Source: Metellina segmentata
Lineage: Eukaryota > Arthropoda > Arachnida > Araneae > Tetragnathidae
NCBI GenBank assembly: GCA_947359465.1
Contig: OX375879.1
Coordinates: forward strand, 97,078,396 to 97,142,395
Reading direction: 5' to 3'
DNA: 64,000 bases
Position numbers and translations under genes: made by a program
The notes under the pieces: generated by a model
What the model saw: the letters and a program-made list of their open reading frames with translations, nothing else
The model's database searches: none
What the model was told of the DNA's origin: nothing
Shown: positions 10,905 through 22,737 of the stretch, in pieces
Layout of the letters: each line of letters opens with the position of its first letter
How positions within the stretch are numbered: the first letter of the stretch is position 1

Positions 10905-12211
10905 CAAGAATGCAGCAAATGTTTGAAGTTTAAAGGCGATGCTCGTTCTCAAAAAAATGGGATTGCTTTAATATAATAGTTATTAAATATGAATATCGAA
11001 TTGCTATTTAGATTATGTACTAGGATAAATTGCTAATTTGAATTTCTTCCTTAAATACTAACAGTAATAATACGGGAAAAAAATTCAAAGCCACTGAAAT
11101 TGGTGTCTGAAGAAGCTCCACCTATGTGGATCCACAACTGGTCAATATTCCTTCATAATATCTGTTTTAATGTGTTATACAAATTTTTCATTGCTATTTT
11201 TTTAAGAGTTATTTGTGTCTTTCTATATATGTGTGGAGTCTATAATACTTTTACATTTAAGTGCACACTACAGACGATTGGTCAGAAATCTTGCCAGTTA
11301 AAAAATCATAAAAATAATTTTCGAAAAGATGTGAACAGTTCGATGTATACTTTAATTGATCTAAATAAACAAGTTATAAGACAAAAAGTTACTTTTTTAA
11401 AACTACTTTAAAGTCATCTTTAATGGGTTAAATGTCAACTGAGACGCAGTGCGAATTGTGCTACCGGCAACATCTGATGATGGTAATTTAGCTACAATTT
11501 CATTTCTTGAGATTTGTGATACGTCCTTTACATCTGGGAAAAAGAAATATTCACTCTGCTTATTAGAAGAGCTGTTTTGTGTGAAAAAACGATACAATTC
11601 TTGGTAAATTAATTTACCATTTCACAATAATCAATTTAATTTAATACAAAAAAGCCTAAAAAGTAAAAAATAGAATTATTTGTGAATGAATTTTTCACTT
11701 AAACAATCTTATTTAACAAATAAATATCCTAAAATGTAATATTTAACCCATCCTGCCCTTAAAGATGGCGGAAATCGACAATGTCGCATGCCTGATGGAA
11801 GTGTTCTCAAGTATGAAAACATTATTTTGCTGACTATGAGTTGCGAGAGCACTCGCCGTAGATTCGTCATTTTTAGCAATTGATTAGTGCATGAAAAACA
11901 CCGGAAGGGAATTACAATCTCTCAAAATCGTTCATTATAGTAGTAACATTAGTCAACACACACACACACACATTTCATAACTTTGTTATACTACAGCAAA
12001 GGCGCGATATATGTGAAATGAAGCAGGGATGGAATGCACGTGTAGGATTTATGTCCTAAGTAAGTTGTACAAATTATAAAGACAGAGACGAAGAGGTAAT
12101 AAATTATTATTTTATTCTACGAATGACAAGTGATTATGCCGATCATTTCTTCAATATAGAGTAAACCAATTTAAAATGAGTAGGGTCGGGTAATTTTGCT
12201 AGTACGATATA
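10905..12211. other. Unassigned AT-rich stretch, possible Helitron 3' end at 12199-12202
   Basis: No recognised gene. An (AC)n run lies near 11959-11972. The sequence AATTTTGCTAG followed by TAC at 12192-12205 is shared, inverted, with 42188-42201 and could be a Helitron CTAG terminus. A minus-strand frame at 11597-11403 is open for 64 codons but unrecognised. Confidence 0.35.
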
Positions 12212-13714
12212 CAGGGTGGTCCCGAATTCATGGTACAAACTTTAATGGTAGGTACAGGACATTGTAACAATGATTTATTGTATAGGAATGTATAGTCGCA
12301 AGTGACGCGGTGAGGCGAAAACAGGGGAAATAACGGCCGAAAGGAAAAACAAAGATTTTATTGAAAGCGTTGTTGACAAGTGTCATGTTTACAGTAATTG
12401 TTCAAAATTGCGTCCACCAGTATCGATACATGCTTGACAGCGTCGGTGGAGCGATTGGCGTACACGTTCAAAGATGCCTGGTATTTCACGCACACCTGCA
12501 GCAGCTACAGATAAGCGAGCGACGAGATCCTCATCTGAGTCAACTGGAGTCTCATAAACAAGATGCTTTAGATGTCCCCATAAAAAGTAATCGAGGCTCG
12601 ATAAATCGGGAGATCGGGGTGGCCAAGGGACTGGTCCACCACGCCCAATCCATCGAGTACCAAACGTGGCATTCAGGTAATTCCGTACATCAATGCTGAA
12701 GTGTGCTGGCGCCCCATCGTGCTGAAACCACATGCGGTTACGAATGGCGATCGGAACATCATGCAGCAGTTGTGGTAACACTTCTTTCAGAAAAATAAGA
12801 TAGCTTCCGCCAGTGAGCCGCGTGGGTAGTAAGTATGGGCCAATCAAAAAGTCGTTCACAATACCAGCCCACACATTAATACTGAAACGTTGTTGAAACG
12901 CATGTCGACGCGTTGCATGTGGATTATCGGTTGCCCACACATGGGAATTGTGCGCATTAAAGACACCCTCGCGTGAAAATGTCGCTTCATCTGTAAATAG
13001 CACATAATCTACGAAATCCGGCTGCAACGCACATTGCTGCATCACCCACAGGCAGAAGTTCACGCGGCGAGGATAATCTGCCGGATTCAATGCTTGTACT
13101 TTCTGAAAATGGAAGGGGTGTAAGCGATTTTCGTTTAACACTCTGCATACAGTCTGATGACTCACACCTACGTCACGCGCAACAGTTCTTGTGCTTGACT
13201 CGGGTCTATCAGCCACAATGTTCAAGATGCTTTCTTCCAGCCTTGGAGTGCGTACAGCTCTTACTCGACCAGCGCCATGTCTGTTGACGTCGAACGCACC
13301 TGTTTCACAAAGTTGACGATGTAACCGTTGAAAAATTCTATGATCCGGCATTCGTCGATCAGGATACTCCGCGCGATACATTCGTAACGCAGCTCTGCCG
13401 TTACCATTTGCACGGCCGTACATGTAATGCATGTCTGCTTTTTCTGCATACGTAAAGTCACCCATCGTCTACGGCAGCACAATTGTGAATGGCGCTTTTC
13501 CCTACTGCGATGCATCATGTTCAACAGCGGCTAGACATCTACTGCCCTCTACCGGCAATGATACCAACCGATCACTCCATTTCTCTTTCCTTTTATTTCC
13601 CCTGTTTACGTCTCACCGCGTCACTTGCGACTATACATTCCTATACAATAAATCATTGTTACAATGTCCTGTACCTACCATTAAAGTTTGTACCATGAAT
13701 TCGGGACCACCCTG
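12212..13714 (-). mobile_element. Complete DD41D mariner (rosa-like), apparently intact
   Basis: Flanked by TA (12210-12211 and 13715-13716). Inverted repeats begin CAGGGTGGTCCCGAATTCAT and are identical over about 103 bp, then continue to about 120 bp with two mismatches. The transposase frame inside is uninterrupted. High arm identity and an open frame point to recent insertion. Confidence 0.95.
12389..13465 (-). CDS. Mariner (DD41D) transposase, full-length 358 aa
   Basis: Cut-and-paste transposase acting on the inverted repeats that flank it. Uninterrupted from ATG 13465 to stop. Seen: an N-terminal helix-turn-helix region (residues about 8-110, including TRTVARDVGVSHQTVCRVL at 92-110), then the DDD catalytic core: D159 (LFTDEATF), D250 (FQHDGAPAHF) and D292 (SPDLSSLDYFLWGHLK), with 41 residues between the second and third Asp. 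Base composition is clearly GC-richer than the host introns. Family knowledge: DD41D is the rosa-type group of IS630-Tc1-mariner elements. No stop, frameshift or missing catalytic Asp is seen, so it may be active. Confidence 0.93.
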   Translation of the reverse strand: MGDFTYAEKADMHYMYGRANGNGRAALRMYRAEYPDRRMPDHRIFQRLHRQLCETGAFDVNRHGAGRVRAVRTPRLEESILNIVADRPESSTRTVARDVGVSHQTVCRVLNENRLHPFHFQKVQALNPADYPRRVNFCLWVMQQCALQPDFVDYVLFTDEATFSREGVFNAHNSHVWATDNPHATRRHAFQQRFSINVWAGIVNDFLIGPYLLPTRLTGGSYLIFLKEVLPQLLHDVPIAIRNRMWFQHDGAPAHFSIDVRNYLNATFGTRWIGRGGPVPWPPRSPDLSSLDYFLWGHLKHLVYETPVDSDEDLVARLSVAAAGVREIPGIFERVRQSLHRRCQACIDTGGRNFEQLL

Positions 13715-13774
13715 TATAGGTAGATCAAAAGCAAGAAAATATTTTGGGGCCACATTGCCGAAGGAGTGGATACT

Positions 13775-14014
13775 CTAATGCAATTTTCCATATTTTAACT
13801 GATTTTTGGCATCAAACAATGACTTTAAAATGTCATCTACTGAAAGCTCAATCAGTTTTATCCGTTGAAGGTTTAGGTGCCTTGGTGGCATCCACAAGTT
13901 GAGGAAGTTGAGGCTTAAGTACCAATTTGAATGCGGCTCACTCTCGAAGTCAGTGAACCTTTTTCCAAATAGGTCTACAACACCCGAGTATTCTTCAAAT
14001 GATAATTTTTTCAA
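13775..14014 (-). pseudogene. hAT transposase fragment
   Basis: A minus-strand frame of 79 codons has FGKRFTDFESEPHSNWYLSL and LQRIKLIELSVDDILKSLF, resembling the stretch of ZBED5/GTF2IRD2-type hAT transposases between catalytic core and C-terminus (RFxDF...LQxELIDLQxDxILK). No termini recognised. Confidence 0.6.
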
Positions 14015-14022
14015 TTGAATAT

Positions 14023-14297
14023 TTATAATTTCGCAAGAGATTGGGACGTCACGCCGATTAGATCTCTTCGCAATTCGAATTTGGCCGCATTTAACAATGA
14101 CGAGGCCATAACGGCGTTCCCGTGGTGTTGGTCTGCGAAGTATTTCTTATTTTTTGTCCCTATTATATTCCCTAAAATTTGGGTGTTGGTTTGCGAAGGA
14201 ATTCATAGCAATCACCGGGGGTTATTGCTACGAATACCACCTGACCCCACGAAAAGAACTGTCACGTGCAACGATGTGCTAGACAGGCAGAGGCTAG
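14023..14297 (+). mobile_element. Helitron family B fragment, 5'-truncated
   Basis: Shares TTTCGCAAGAGATTGTGACGTCAC-like sequence (here with a mismatch) and the CACCTGACCCCACGAAAAGA segment with the other family B copies, and ends GAGGCTAG followed by T. Plus-strand orientation. Confidence 0.65.
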
Positions 14298-16484
14298 TAT
14301 GGAACATAAATGTTTATTGGTGATAGAACAATTAATCAAAGAAGGTTAATAAAACAAGAACAAGTGATTAATCAGGGTTAATAAAACAAGAAAAATTAAT
14401 GAATATTAATAGAGAAAATTAGGGTACCCTAACTTTATTGTTCAAAAAATAATTTAATCAATCAACCCCAAAAACAAAGAGCGTACGATATTTGAGTAGC
14501 CCCAGTATAAAATCCTGGGTGCACCCCTTAGGTCTTGAAGCAAGATATAGTTACATGGCAGGTACTTTATAAAATGAGTCTTCGGAATACTTGTGTATTT
14601 ATTCTACTTTAAGTGGAAAAGAAAACATTAGGATAAGTGTGAAGTTTACTCAACATCACTGAACGAAAAATTATCTTTTATTTTCCGTCCCTTATCAGAA
14701 TGAATAAATATTTACGATGTTTCTCTCTTCGAGATTACTGTCCAAGCTCTTAAAACAGATTACATACAACTCTCCCCTTTCAACCTCCACTCCAAGAATT
14801 TATATATTCATGAACATGTATGGGTAACTATTACTTTGAATTGTGATTCATGATCATTGAACATGATTGTGAAAAATAAAAAGCAGTGACATGATTGGCC
14901 TCTTATTAAAACACAATAATACATTCCCAAAATCCCTTGTTTACATTGCTCCAAATGTATATACTAGTGACGGACTGGCTTGCTAAATCGGTCTGGAAAA
15001 TGTAAATTATATACTGGTCACAGGCGTTTTAAAAATGTTAAAAATAAATTAAGCAATGGGTAACAATTTGACACTTAACAGCAATTTAATTGAATTTGGA
15101 GATGGTATTTACTCAAAAGTAAATAAAATTTTGATATATGGTTGTATAATTAAATGGTAATATTATTCTTTAATTTATATACGACTTTTTTCATTGTGTT
15201 TGCATGTACGTGTTGAAATTAAGAGACGAATTTTCTTGATTACTGTTGATCGACGCGACTACATATGTTCTTTTTCGAAAACAAAGCTTCTGCTTGTATG
15301 AGTTTTCTTAAATCCCATTCTTTGCAAGAGCAAGCAACTGGATTTCATTCGTTACTTCTAGCCTTGTTTACTTTCGTATTGAAAGTTCTCTTAAAAATAA
15401 ACTGTTCTTGTGTGCTCAGTGTTTCTATACTTTCTTTCTAAGACTTACCCGGCATCTCGGTAATTTTCCGAATTCCTTGTGGCTTTGTCCGTTACTAGAC
15501 TTGTAAGGCTCTATTATTACAAAAACAGTGACAATACTTAAAACTTTTCACTCCGACTGCATATTACAGAACAAGACCTCAACACATTTACCTTGTACCT
15601 TTTGCGGCACTGTCTTTTTAATGAAGAAAGTATATTGCATGGAAAGTTGTAGGAAAAAAGAAAAGCTCATTACAATTTCTCAAAAATTAAATTTAAAACA
15701 CGTAATCAAAAAGCTGAACAATTCCAACTGCAGGTGTGCAGTTGGTTTATTGCATCTCTAACACTGAACGTTTCAACGCACAACGAAATTTGTCGGAACA
15801 CCTGGACTTCGCAAACACCGTTAAAAAGACATCGTCTTCGAAAGTCATCGTACTATTTCCAAACGCCATAGGCACGTACGCAGAAAAAAAAATTATCAAG
15901 TGACCGTTTTGTTTTTTCATGGATCCATACGTTGACCAAATTGTTTCAATTAAATGACACTTCCATAGCCGATTCTCTTCAACTCTTTTTAGTGTCTGCT
16001 TTTCATATTTGTGTGATGATTCAACTTCGATTCAGGAACTTCTTTTGATTTTTGCTTTTCAATAAAGTGGCATGTCTTTTCAAACATTTCTTAGCGCAAA
16101 GCAACCAGCGTATGTATTTGCTGATTTTTCACGATGAATTTATGTGAGTTGCTCCTCTAAATTATGAGTAATGTGACCGTAATTAATATTTATGGGCGAG
16201 AACAAGTATGTTTCATTTCTACCATCGCAACATTTTTGGAGTGATCAGAGAGCTTGTGAAACTGCAAAATTATGTTCATGTCATCGTCTGCATTGAAAGG
16301 CTGAACAACACCCATATTGGAAAAAAGTATTTAATGTGGAGTAGCTTGGGGACGTGTGTATTCCAGCCCCAAGCTTCAACACCAATGTTTTTTATACTCG
16401 ATACAAAATTAAATATTCATCCATAAAGCTTGGAAATTATGAATAACGATGCTCAGCAACTAAGTGTGAAGGAACTAACTGTAC
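14298..16484. other. Unassigned AT-rich intergenic DNA
   Basis: Short open frames (60-77 codons) occur but none resembles a known protein and none has supporting splice signals. No transposon termini recognised. Confidence 0.4.
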
Positions 16485-16750
16485 GTATTGACAAAGTAAA
16501 TTCACACTTTCAGCAAAATTGTTGAAAAGGGAGAGAACAGAAATAACTGAAATGTTTACTTTTTCGTTATTTCTAATGTTAGCCTGAGTATAATTTTAAA
16601 CATATGATTTTTTTCAGATGTGTATTCAATGATTAAAATATATATTGCATGGTATGTAAAAATACGTTGATAGCCTCAAAAGAGAATTATCGATTATCCT
16701 CCTCTTTGGAGAATATTTTCGAAAAGTTACCAAGTTACATCTCTAGTCTC
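16485..16750 (+). repeat. Unclassified dispersed repeat, copy 1
   Basis: Shares a series of blocks with 42990-43232 and 53665-53945: AAATTCACACTTTCAGCAAAAT, TTATTTCTAATGTTAGCC and GAGAATATT...GATT/GTTACCAAG. All three copies have the same orientation. No coding content or termini recognised. Confidence 0.6.
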
Positions 16751-17448
16751 AAGCATTGCTTTTTGGAAAGGGAGGGCTGGTTTGTGCCACTACGGAGTAG
16801 TAACTGTGGAATGCACTGATAGGTTGTAAGTTTAAAGTTTTTCAAGAAATATGAACTCTCTTTAAAATAACCAAGTTTTCAGGTCTCCTTTCATTATATA
16901 CACGAAACTATTATTGCAGATTTTACTATATTTTCGGTGGGAACCTCTCTGAATTCTGTTTCCGTTCGGGGAATCGAATTCTGAATTTAAAAGTTGATAA
17001 GTGCACTTCCATCTGTTGTTGTTTTCTCACCACAAAATATGGAAAACTTCTGGTGTAGAAACGAAAAGATAATTTTACTATGATTTATTCATTTTTGGCA
17101 TTAGTGCTAAAGTAATGTTTACAGTAATGTTAATGTAAAGTACCAAAATTGAGGTTCAGATCATAAAAGGCAACTTCACATGATTTGTATTAATTGCTTA
17201 TCAGATCAAACTATACTATATTGCACATCAAACTGCACGTCAAAATCTTGCAAATCCTTAATTTGAATGATCAAATAGCACAAAAAGATAACTAACCTGC
17301 TGGTAAAATATTTTCATGTATCACAATCAGGAGAGGAAGATGGGTAGGATGTAACAAATAAGTAGAGGATTTGAATTTTACATTAATTATGACAAAAAGA
17401 AATAGACTATATAATGAAACCCCTCGGAGGTAAATCTGTTAATTGCAA

Positions 17449-17716
17449 GTTAGAACTTAATAGGAAGTTTAGTTTTATCAAGTTAGGAAATAGTTTTCTG
17501 AAAAACGATTTCCTTTCTTGTATCATTAAAACCTGTTATCCTAAAGTTAATATAGTGATCAAAATGTGTTAAAGCAATAGTCGTTAGAACTTAATAGGAA
17601 GTTTAGTTTTATTAAGTTAGGAAATAGTTTTCTGAAAAACGATTTCCTTTCTTATATCATTAAAACCTGTTATCTTAAAGTTAATATAGTGATCAAAATG
17701 TGTTAAAGCAATAGTC
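17449..17716. repeat. 134-bp tandem duplication, two copies
   Basis: Copy 1 17449-17582 and copy 2 17583-17716, starting GTTAGAACTTAATAGGAAG, with only about three differences seen. The right copy runs into the hAT-like terminus at 17709. Confidence 0.85.
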
Positions 17717-18153
17717 GCCAAAGTGGTCAATATAACATTGTTAGGGGCCGATTAGGGGTTCAAGGATTAATAAAAAATATAAGACATCACATTTCACTGG
17801 TAATATTTAATTACGTTAGCTTGGATTACCTCCATCCAGAATGACAATACAATTAAAACTGAATCCTGGGAACAGTGACACAAATAGAAAATGGAGCAGG
17901 GTCATGAAAATACTTAATGTACTATATTATACATTCAATAAACACAGTATCTATAAAATAAGCAATTAACAAAATGTACTATATTATACATACAATAAAC
18001 ACAGAAACTATAAAATAAATAATCTAAAATATCATTTTGGTGTCTTTTTTGCTTGTCCTATTACAATTACATAATATTAAAATAGAGGGGGGGGGTCGAG
18101 GAAAATCTCAATTCTTGAAGGGTTTGATGGTGAAAGAAGTTTGGCTACCCCTG
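17709..18153. mobile_element. Small hAT-like non-autonomous element
   Basis: Right end TTTGGCTACCCCTG is a hAT-type terminus; left end CAATAGTCGCCAAAGTGG is a decayed counterpart. Flanks TGTTAAAG and TATTCAAG match at 5 of 8 positions, so the target duplication is uncertain. Inside is a 57-bp tandem duplication (about 17916 and 17973, starting AATGTACTATATTATACAT). Confidence 0.5.
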
Positions 18154-21100
18154 TATTCAAGTAATGAAAGGGTCTAGTTGTCTACACACTGATTATGTTA
18201 ACATAAGTTGTTTCATATACCTATAACTTCAAAATAACTATTGTTTGACCTTCAGAGGGCACAGTATAAAAATTACACACAAAATGTTAAATTAAGGATG
18301 TTATTACCAATCTCTATTTGTAAATCAGACTTAGAGGTTAAACTCATGTCTTCACTCTGACATTAATTTATGAAACTCGATAAAGAAGAAAACAATTACA
18401 ATTGAATAATAAATGTATTGATCTAGAACAAATAGAAGTGCCTACTTAACTAATTACAGGATATTTACTTACAATTGCTACATTGGACTTCTTAGAATGA
18501 TTTATGTGGGTTCCCAAAACTAGGGTATGTAACAGATTATAATCAGACATCTAAAAGATAATGCATTTTACTGCAAAGAGATTTCAGTGTGTTGCTTTCA
18601 ACCAATCAGTAATAATACAATTAAAAAATAATGATATCATTTGTTACATAAACATGGGAAACAGGCTAAAATTCCAGGCCATTCTACAAGTGAAATTCCC
18701 CAAAGTCATTTACCTTTATGCCAAAGCTGCATTATACCAATAGTCTTAGTCCATTATAAAGTATAATGTAAAGCAGAGAAAGATTGACTACTTCAGAAAT
18801 CATTGCTTAAGGCTATTAAATAGAGTACAACTATCAGTTAATGCTGAGATTAGGAAAAAAAAAAATTGCAAATTTTCGTGCATTAGAAATGCATAAAAGT
18901 GTAAAATTAGCTTTGTTTAAAAAAAGAAATTAAATATAAAAACTTAAGGTCATGAAAACAACTCTCATAAATTTTCTAAGCATTTTTGTAGGTTAAAGCA
19001 TAAAAATAAATACACTTAGAAAGTAAAAGCAGCCTGACTGCAAGCATATCTTGCAATGAAAAGCATTGTAACTGGTTTGAGGATATGATTTTAGGTTTAG
19101 GTTTGTTACTATATGGTCATTTTGTTGCAAACATGACAGAGGATATAGAAAAGGTTTCACTAGTAAAATTATGTAATTTTTTTCAAGTAAAAGGGCCTTT
19201 CAGATTATTTATTAAATATATACAAGCCTCCACATACACTTACAATAGCATCATGGTAATTAAATTGTTTACTTTCAAAAGATGGCAAATGAAAGCTTTT
19301 TTTTCACCAAATGCAAGAAACTTGACGTTATGAATTTAACCATTAAAATAAATGAAGCAACACAGAGAACCTAATTTTCACCAATTATTTAAGTGTTTTT
19401 AAAATTGCCTCAAAATATATTTGTAATACAGTTATCAGATTTTAAACATATTGATGCATATCACTTTATGAAAATAAGTTATATCATTATTTTTGATAGA
19501 TCATAGTTCCCCAAAGTGGAAAGTACTGCCTCTGGGTGCTATGGGAATCTTGTGGTAATGCCAGACCCGTGGGAAGTAGGATGTTAAAAATATTTGTCAC
19601 CTAAAACCTAGTTATTCATTTGACCATACAGTTATACTCAATACAGTTATGCATACAGGTGTATGAATATTTTAGTGAAATTCAAAAATTAAAGGTACTA
19701 GTACTTTATAAATATTTGTGATAATTTTCTAGAGGGAGTCTAAATCTTTAAAAAGGGGCATTTAGACGAAGAAAAAAAAATTTGGAATCTATCCTAGACC
19801 CTCATGAATTTTTAATCAACCAGGTAAATAACACATAATAAAAAAAATAACAGTATAAAATTTTTTTAGTTTTTACAAGCAAACACAATTAAAATATTTC
19901 TTACATTACAAAACACTTAAAAATTTAAATAACTTCATGGCCTCCCCCCTATCAATAATTATTAAATAACCACTCTCTTCCACACAAAAATTGTGTATAT
20001 AACAATATCAACTTGTATTTATTACTTAAACTAAGTCTGCTTTGCTCTACCAGGTATATCTAATTCATTCAGTGTCTAAACTCTGAAATATAATTTTGTG
20101 ATTTTGAAAAAGTGGAATTCTGTTTATTTAAGATATTTAATTACACATATGATTGGATAAAACATTTCAAATCAAGTTATGAGTATCAATAAAATACTTA
20201 AGTACAAAGGCAGAGGTTGCAAAATGTAAAATTCGAAAACAAACACTGTTTATTTGAACCTTTTACTTTATTATTGATAGTTTAGTAAAGGTGTCTTTAA
20301 TTGCAGATTTTTAAGTAATGCTCATTGAATCTCTTGAACATTCGAAAGCAGATATCTGCAATTCTTTTTTAACTAAATGCATTTCACCTTTATGAAAAAT
20401 TCCAAACTCTTTTCTCAATTTGAACTTTTAAATTATGGCTTCATCGTAATTTCTACAATTATTCTCCATTAAGTAAAAATTTTAATTAAAAAAAACATTT
20501 GAAATTTAAGTATTCTTTAATTGTTTCTAAAGTCAAATAAAATTATATCAAACATTAGTTTTTTTGCCAGTGAATAAGATAAAAAATAAAATCAAGAAGT
20601 TCTAATTTTTGCATCTGCCAAATCCCATTGTTTTATGGCATTATAGTAGCTTAAAATCATGGATCCACAAACTTGCCTCAGTGAAGTGCCTGTATCTAAA
20701 TTTTATTTTTAAAGTGCAGATAAAATCTATGACATTCAGGAAGAGAACTGGTGTGACTAGATTTGCCAAAGTGACATTTACTTATTTCATTTTTAACATA
20801 AATAGAAAAGTATAAGAATAATAAATGGAAGTGAAAAATTGTAAGGTAGATCATTTTAATCTTGGTAAGATTTTTGAAATTACTATCAAATTGGCATTTT
20901 TGTAAAAGAAAATTTCTGTAAATGGCACACACTAGACAAAACTCCATCTTTGTTTCATACTTTTGAGACCAATCCAAATATTCAGTGTTTTGCTACAGCT
21001 TAAATACCAGCTAAAATCAAACTACGTCCATAAATTTATAGGCGATTTCGAAGGATAGGTATTGAATACGTTTTAACCTCAGACGATTTGATTTCAAGTA

Positions 21101-21580
21101 CCATATTCTCATTCCTAATATTTCTTAAACATCAAAGTTCCTTTTCAACATGAAAAAGGTAAGACTCGTTAGGCAGTCTATAGTTAGTACTTCGTACTTT
21201 ACTACGTATCGTTAAAAATTAGCCACAACAATCCACCTACAGTTGGCGCAGGAACCAAGTTTTGTTTTAGAAATAAAACCATTATAAGCGCAAATTATCA
21301 AGATATTACTGTTTGAACGAGCAATCATTGCTTATAAATGAATAACAATGTTTAGAATTTTTATTTTTCATAGAAATACAAAAGTGTAGATAACAAACTC
21401 GCATTTTCACAACACAAAATTTTTTTAAAGCAATAAACGATTAAAATTTAATTAATTATTAAAATATTGTTTCATTGCATCGTACAACTGTAAATGTCCA
21501 GAAAATTACTGAAATGAAATGGATATTGCTCTTCCGATTGTTATGATTATGAAATTCTATAAAAATTTTAAAACACTCAC
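18154..21580. other. 3.4 kb AT-rich stretch without recognised transposons or genes
   Basis: In contrast to the flanks, I could not find any transposon terminus or family repeat here. It lies downstream of the candidate minus-strand exon at 21581-21634, so it could include intron or 3' UTR of that gene; no further exon could be confirmed. A weak hAT-terminus-like CATAGTTCCCCAAAGTGG lies near 19502. Confidence 0.35.
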
Positions 21581-21634
21581 CTCTTTTGAAAGATTAAGGT
21601 TATCTGTCGTTTCAATAAATTCCTTGGAAACCAT
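21581..21634 (-). CDS. Candidate first coding exon of an unidentified minus-strand gene, divergent from SNAP29
   Basis: On the minus strand an ATG in good context (G at -3, G at +4) opens exactly 18 codons, MVSKEFIETTDNLNLSKE, that run into a perfect GTGAGT donor. It lies about 1.1 kb from the SNAP29 start in head-to-head orientation. An in-phase open frame follows a possible acceptor TGTAG at about 20998 (QNTEYLDWSQKYETK and onward), but the polypyrimidine tract is poor and later residues look like random AT-rich translation. I do not recognise the protein. It could be a real short gene, a first exon with distant partners, or chance. Confidence 0.3.
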
Positions 21635-22737
21635 ATCATTTTTGAATTTTCTGTGGTTTCAGAGATGAAACTTCAACACTAATACATCAAAAATTAATAG
21701 CAACTTATCACTCCGTTGGTCAACCACAGCATCACAGATAAATAAATTCTAATCCAACATTAAAAAAAGAAACAGGAACAGACGAAAACAGATCAGACAC
21801 CGGAAAAGCGAACCGTAACAACGCATACAAATGAACGGGTACTTTAAGTATATTTTTGTGTCCAGAAATATATTTGTTTATATATGACGAAAATAAATTC
21901 GCAAAATTTTGGGAAAGATTTTTTGCAGTACTTGAATGAATGTAATGAAAAAGACAAAATAGCATGCAGTGATAGACTCGGTTTAGTTAAATTGTAATTA
22001 AACCGAATGTCAATTACAAGCTTCTGTTCTTTACGCACAAATAAAACTTAATTTTTAGTCTTTTAAAGGTGTATTCTATGTAGGGAAATGTTTTAGGTAA
22101 TAAGTTTAAGCAAACACTTTTTCAATACTAGCCAGTAGCGCTGATTGTATTAGGCTCACTTATGGTTGTTCTGGTAGCTTTATATTGCTGTTGTAAGTTT
22201 TTAGAGCATAGCGAAGCAAAAATTTATGAAAAGATAACGCATATTATGTCTGCAAGTTGAAATATGTGGCACTAAAATCAAATAAGTTTCCACTAAACTT
22301 GTTTAAGCCGCAAAACATGGTTATTACATCAACCAGAACAATGTCTGTGATATCAAATCAACTTAAATCACGTGATTGAATGCATATCCTTGCTGAATTC
22401 GTCTACAATGTCAATAAAATATAAAATTACAAAACGTTCAGTGACAGCGACCAGTAAATTGATTGAGTGAATCATTCTACTACGTCATTTATCAGCTGTG
22501 ATACGATTTGAAATCTTGTTTATTAATACAATTGGCCTTGGTTGCATTTTATGTCAATCCATTCCGGCCTTTTTGTCTTCTAATCTCATTCCATACTGTT
22601 TTAGGTTTCAAAAATCTTTGAGGAAACTTGAGTTTCCTTGTTCTTTCCTGTTCATTTGCAATTCAGATTGCCTTTGTATCAATCTCACTCTGCTTCTTTA
22701 CGTTTACATCACTGGAAACGGCTCTGAAACATAAAAT

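Noticed and set aside
11403..11597. 64-codon minus-strand frame
   Set aside because: No resemblance to any family I could recognise, no splice support.
22128..22150. ACTAGCCAGTAGCGCTGATT as a Helitron end
   Set aside because: Only the CTAG and a weak hairpin are present; no body shared with families A or B was seen.
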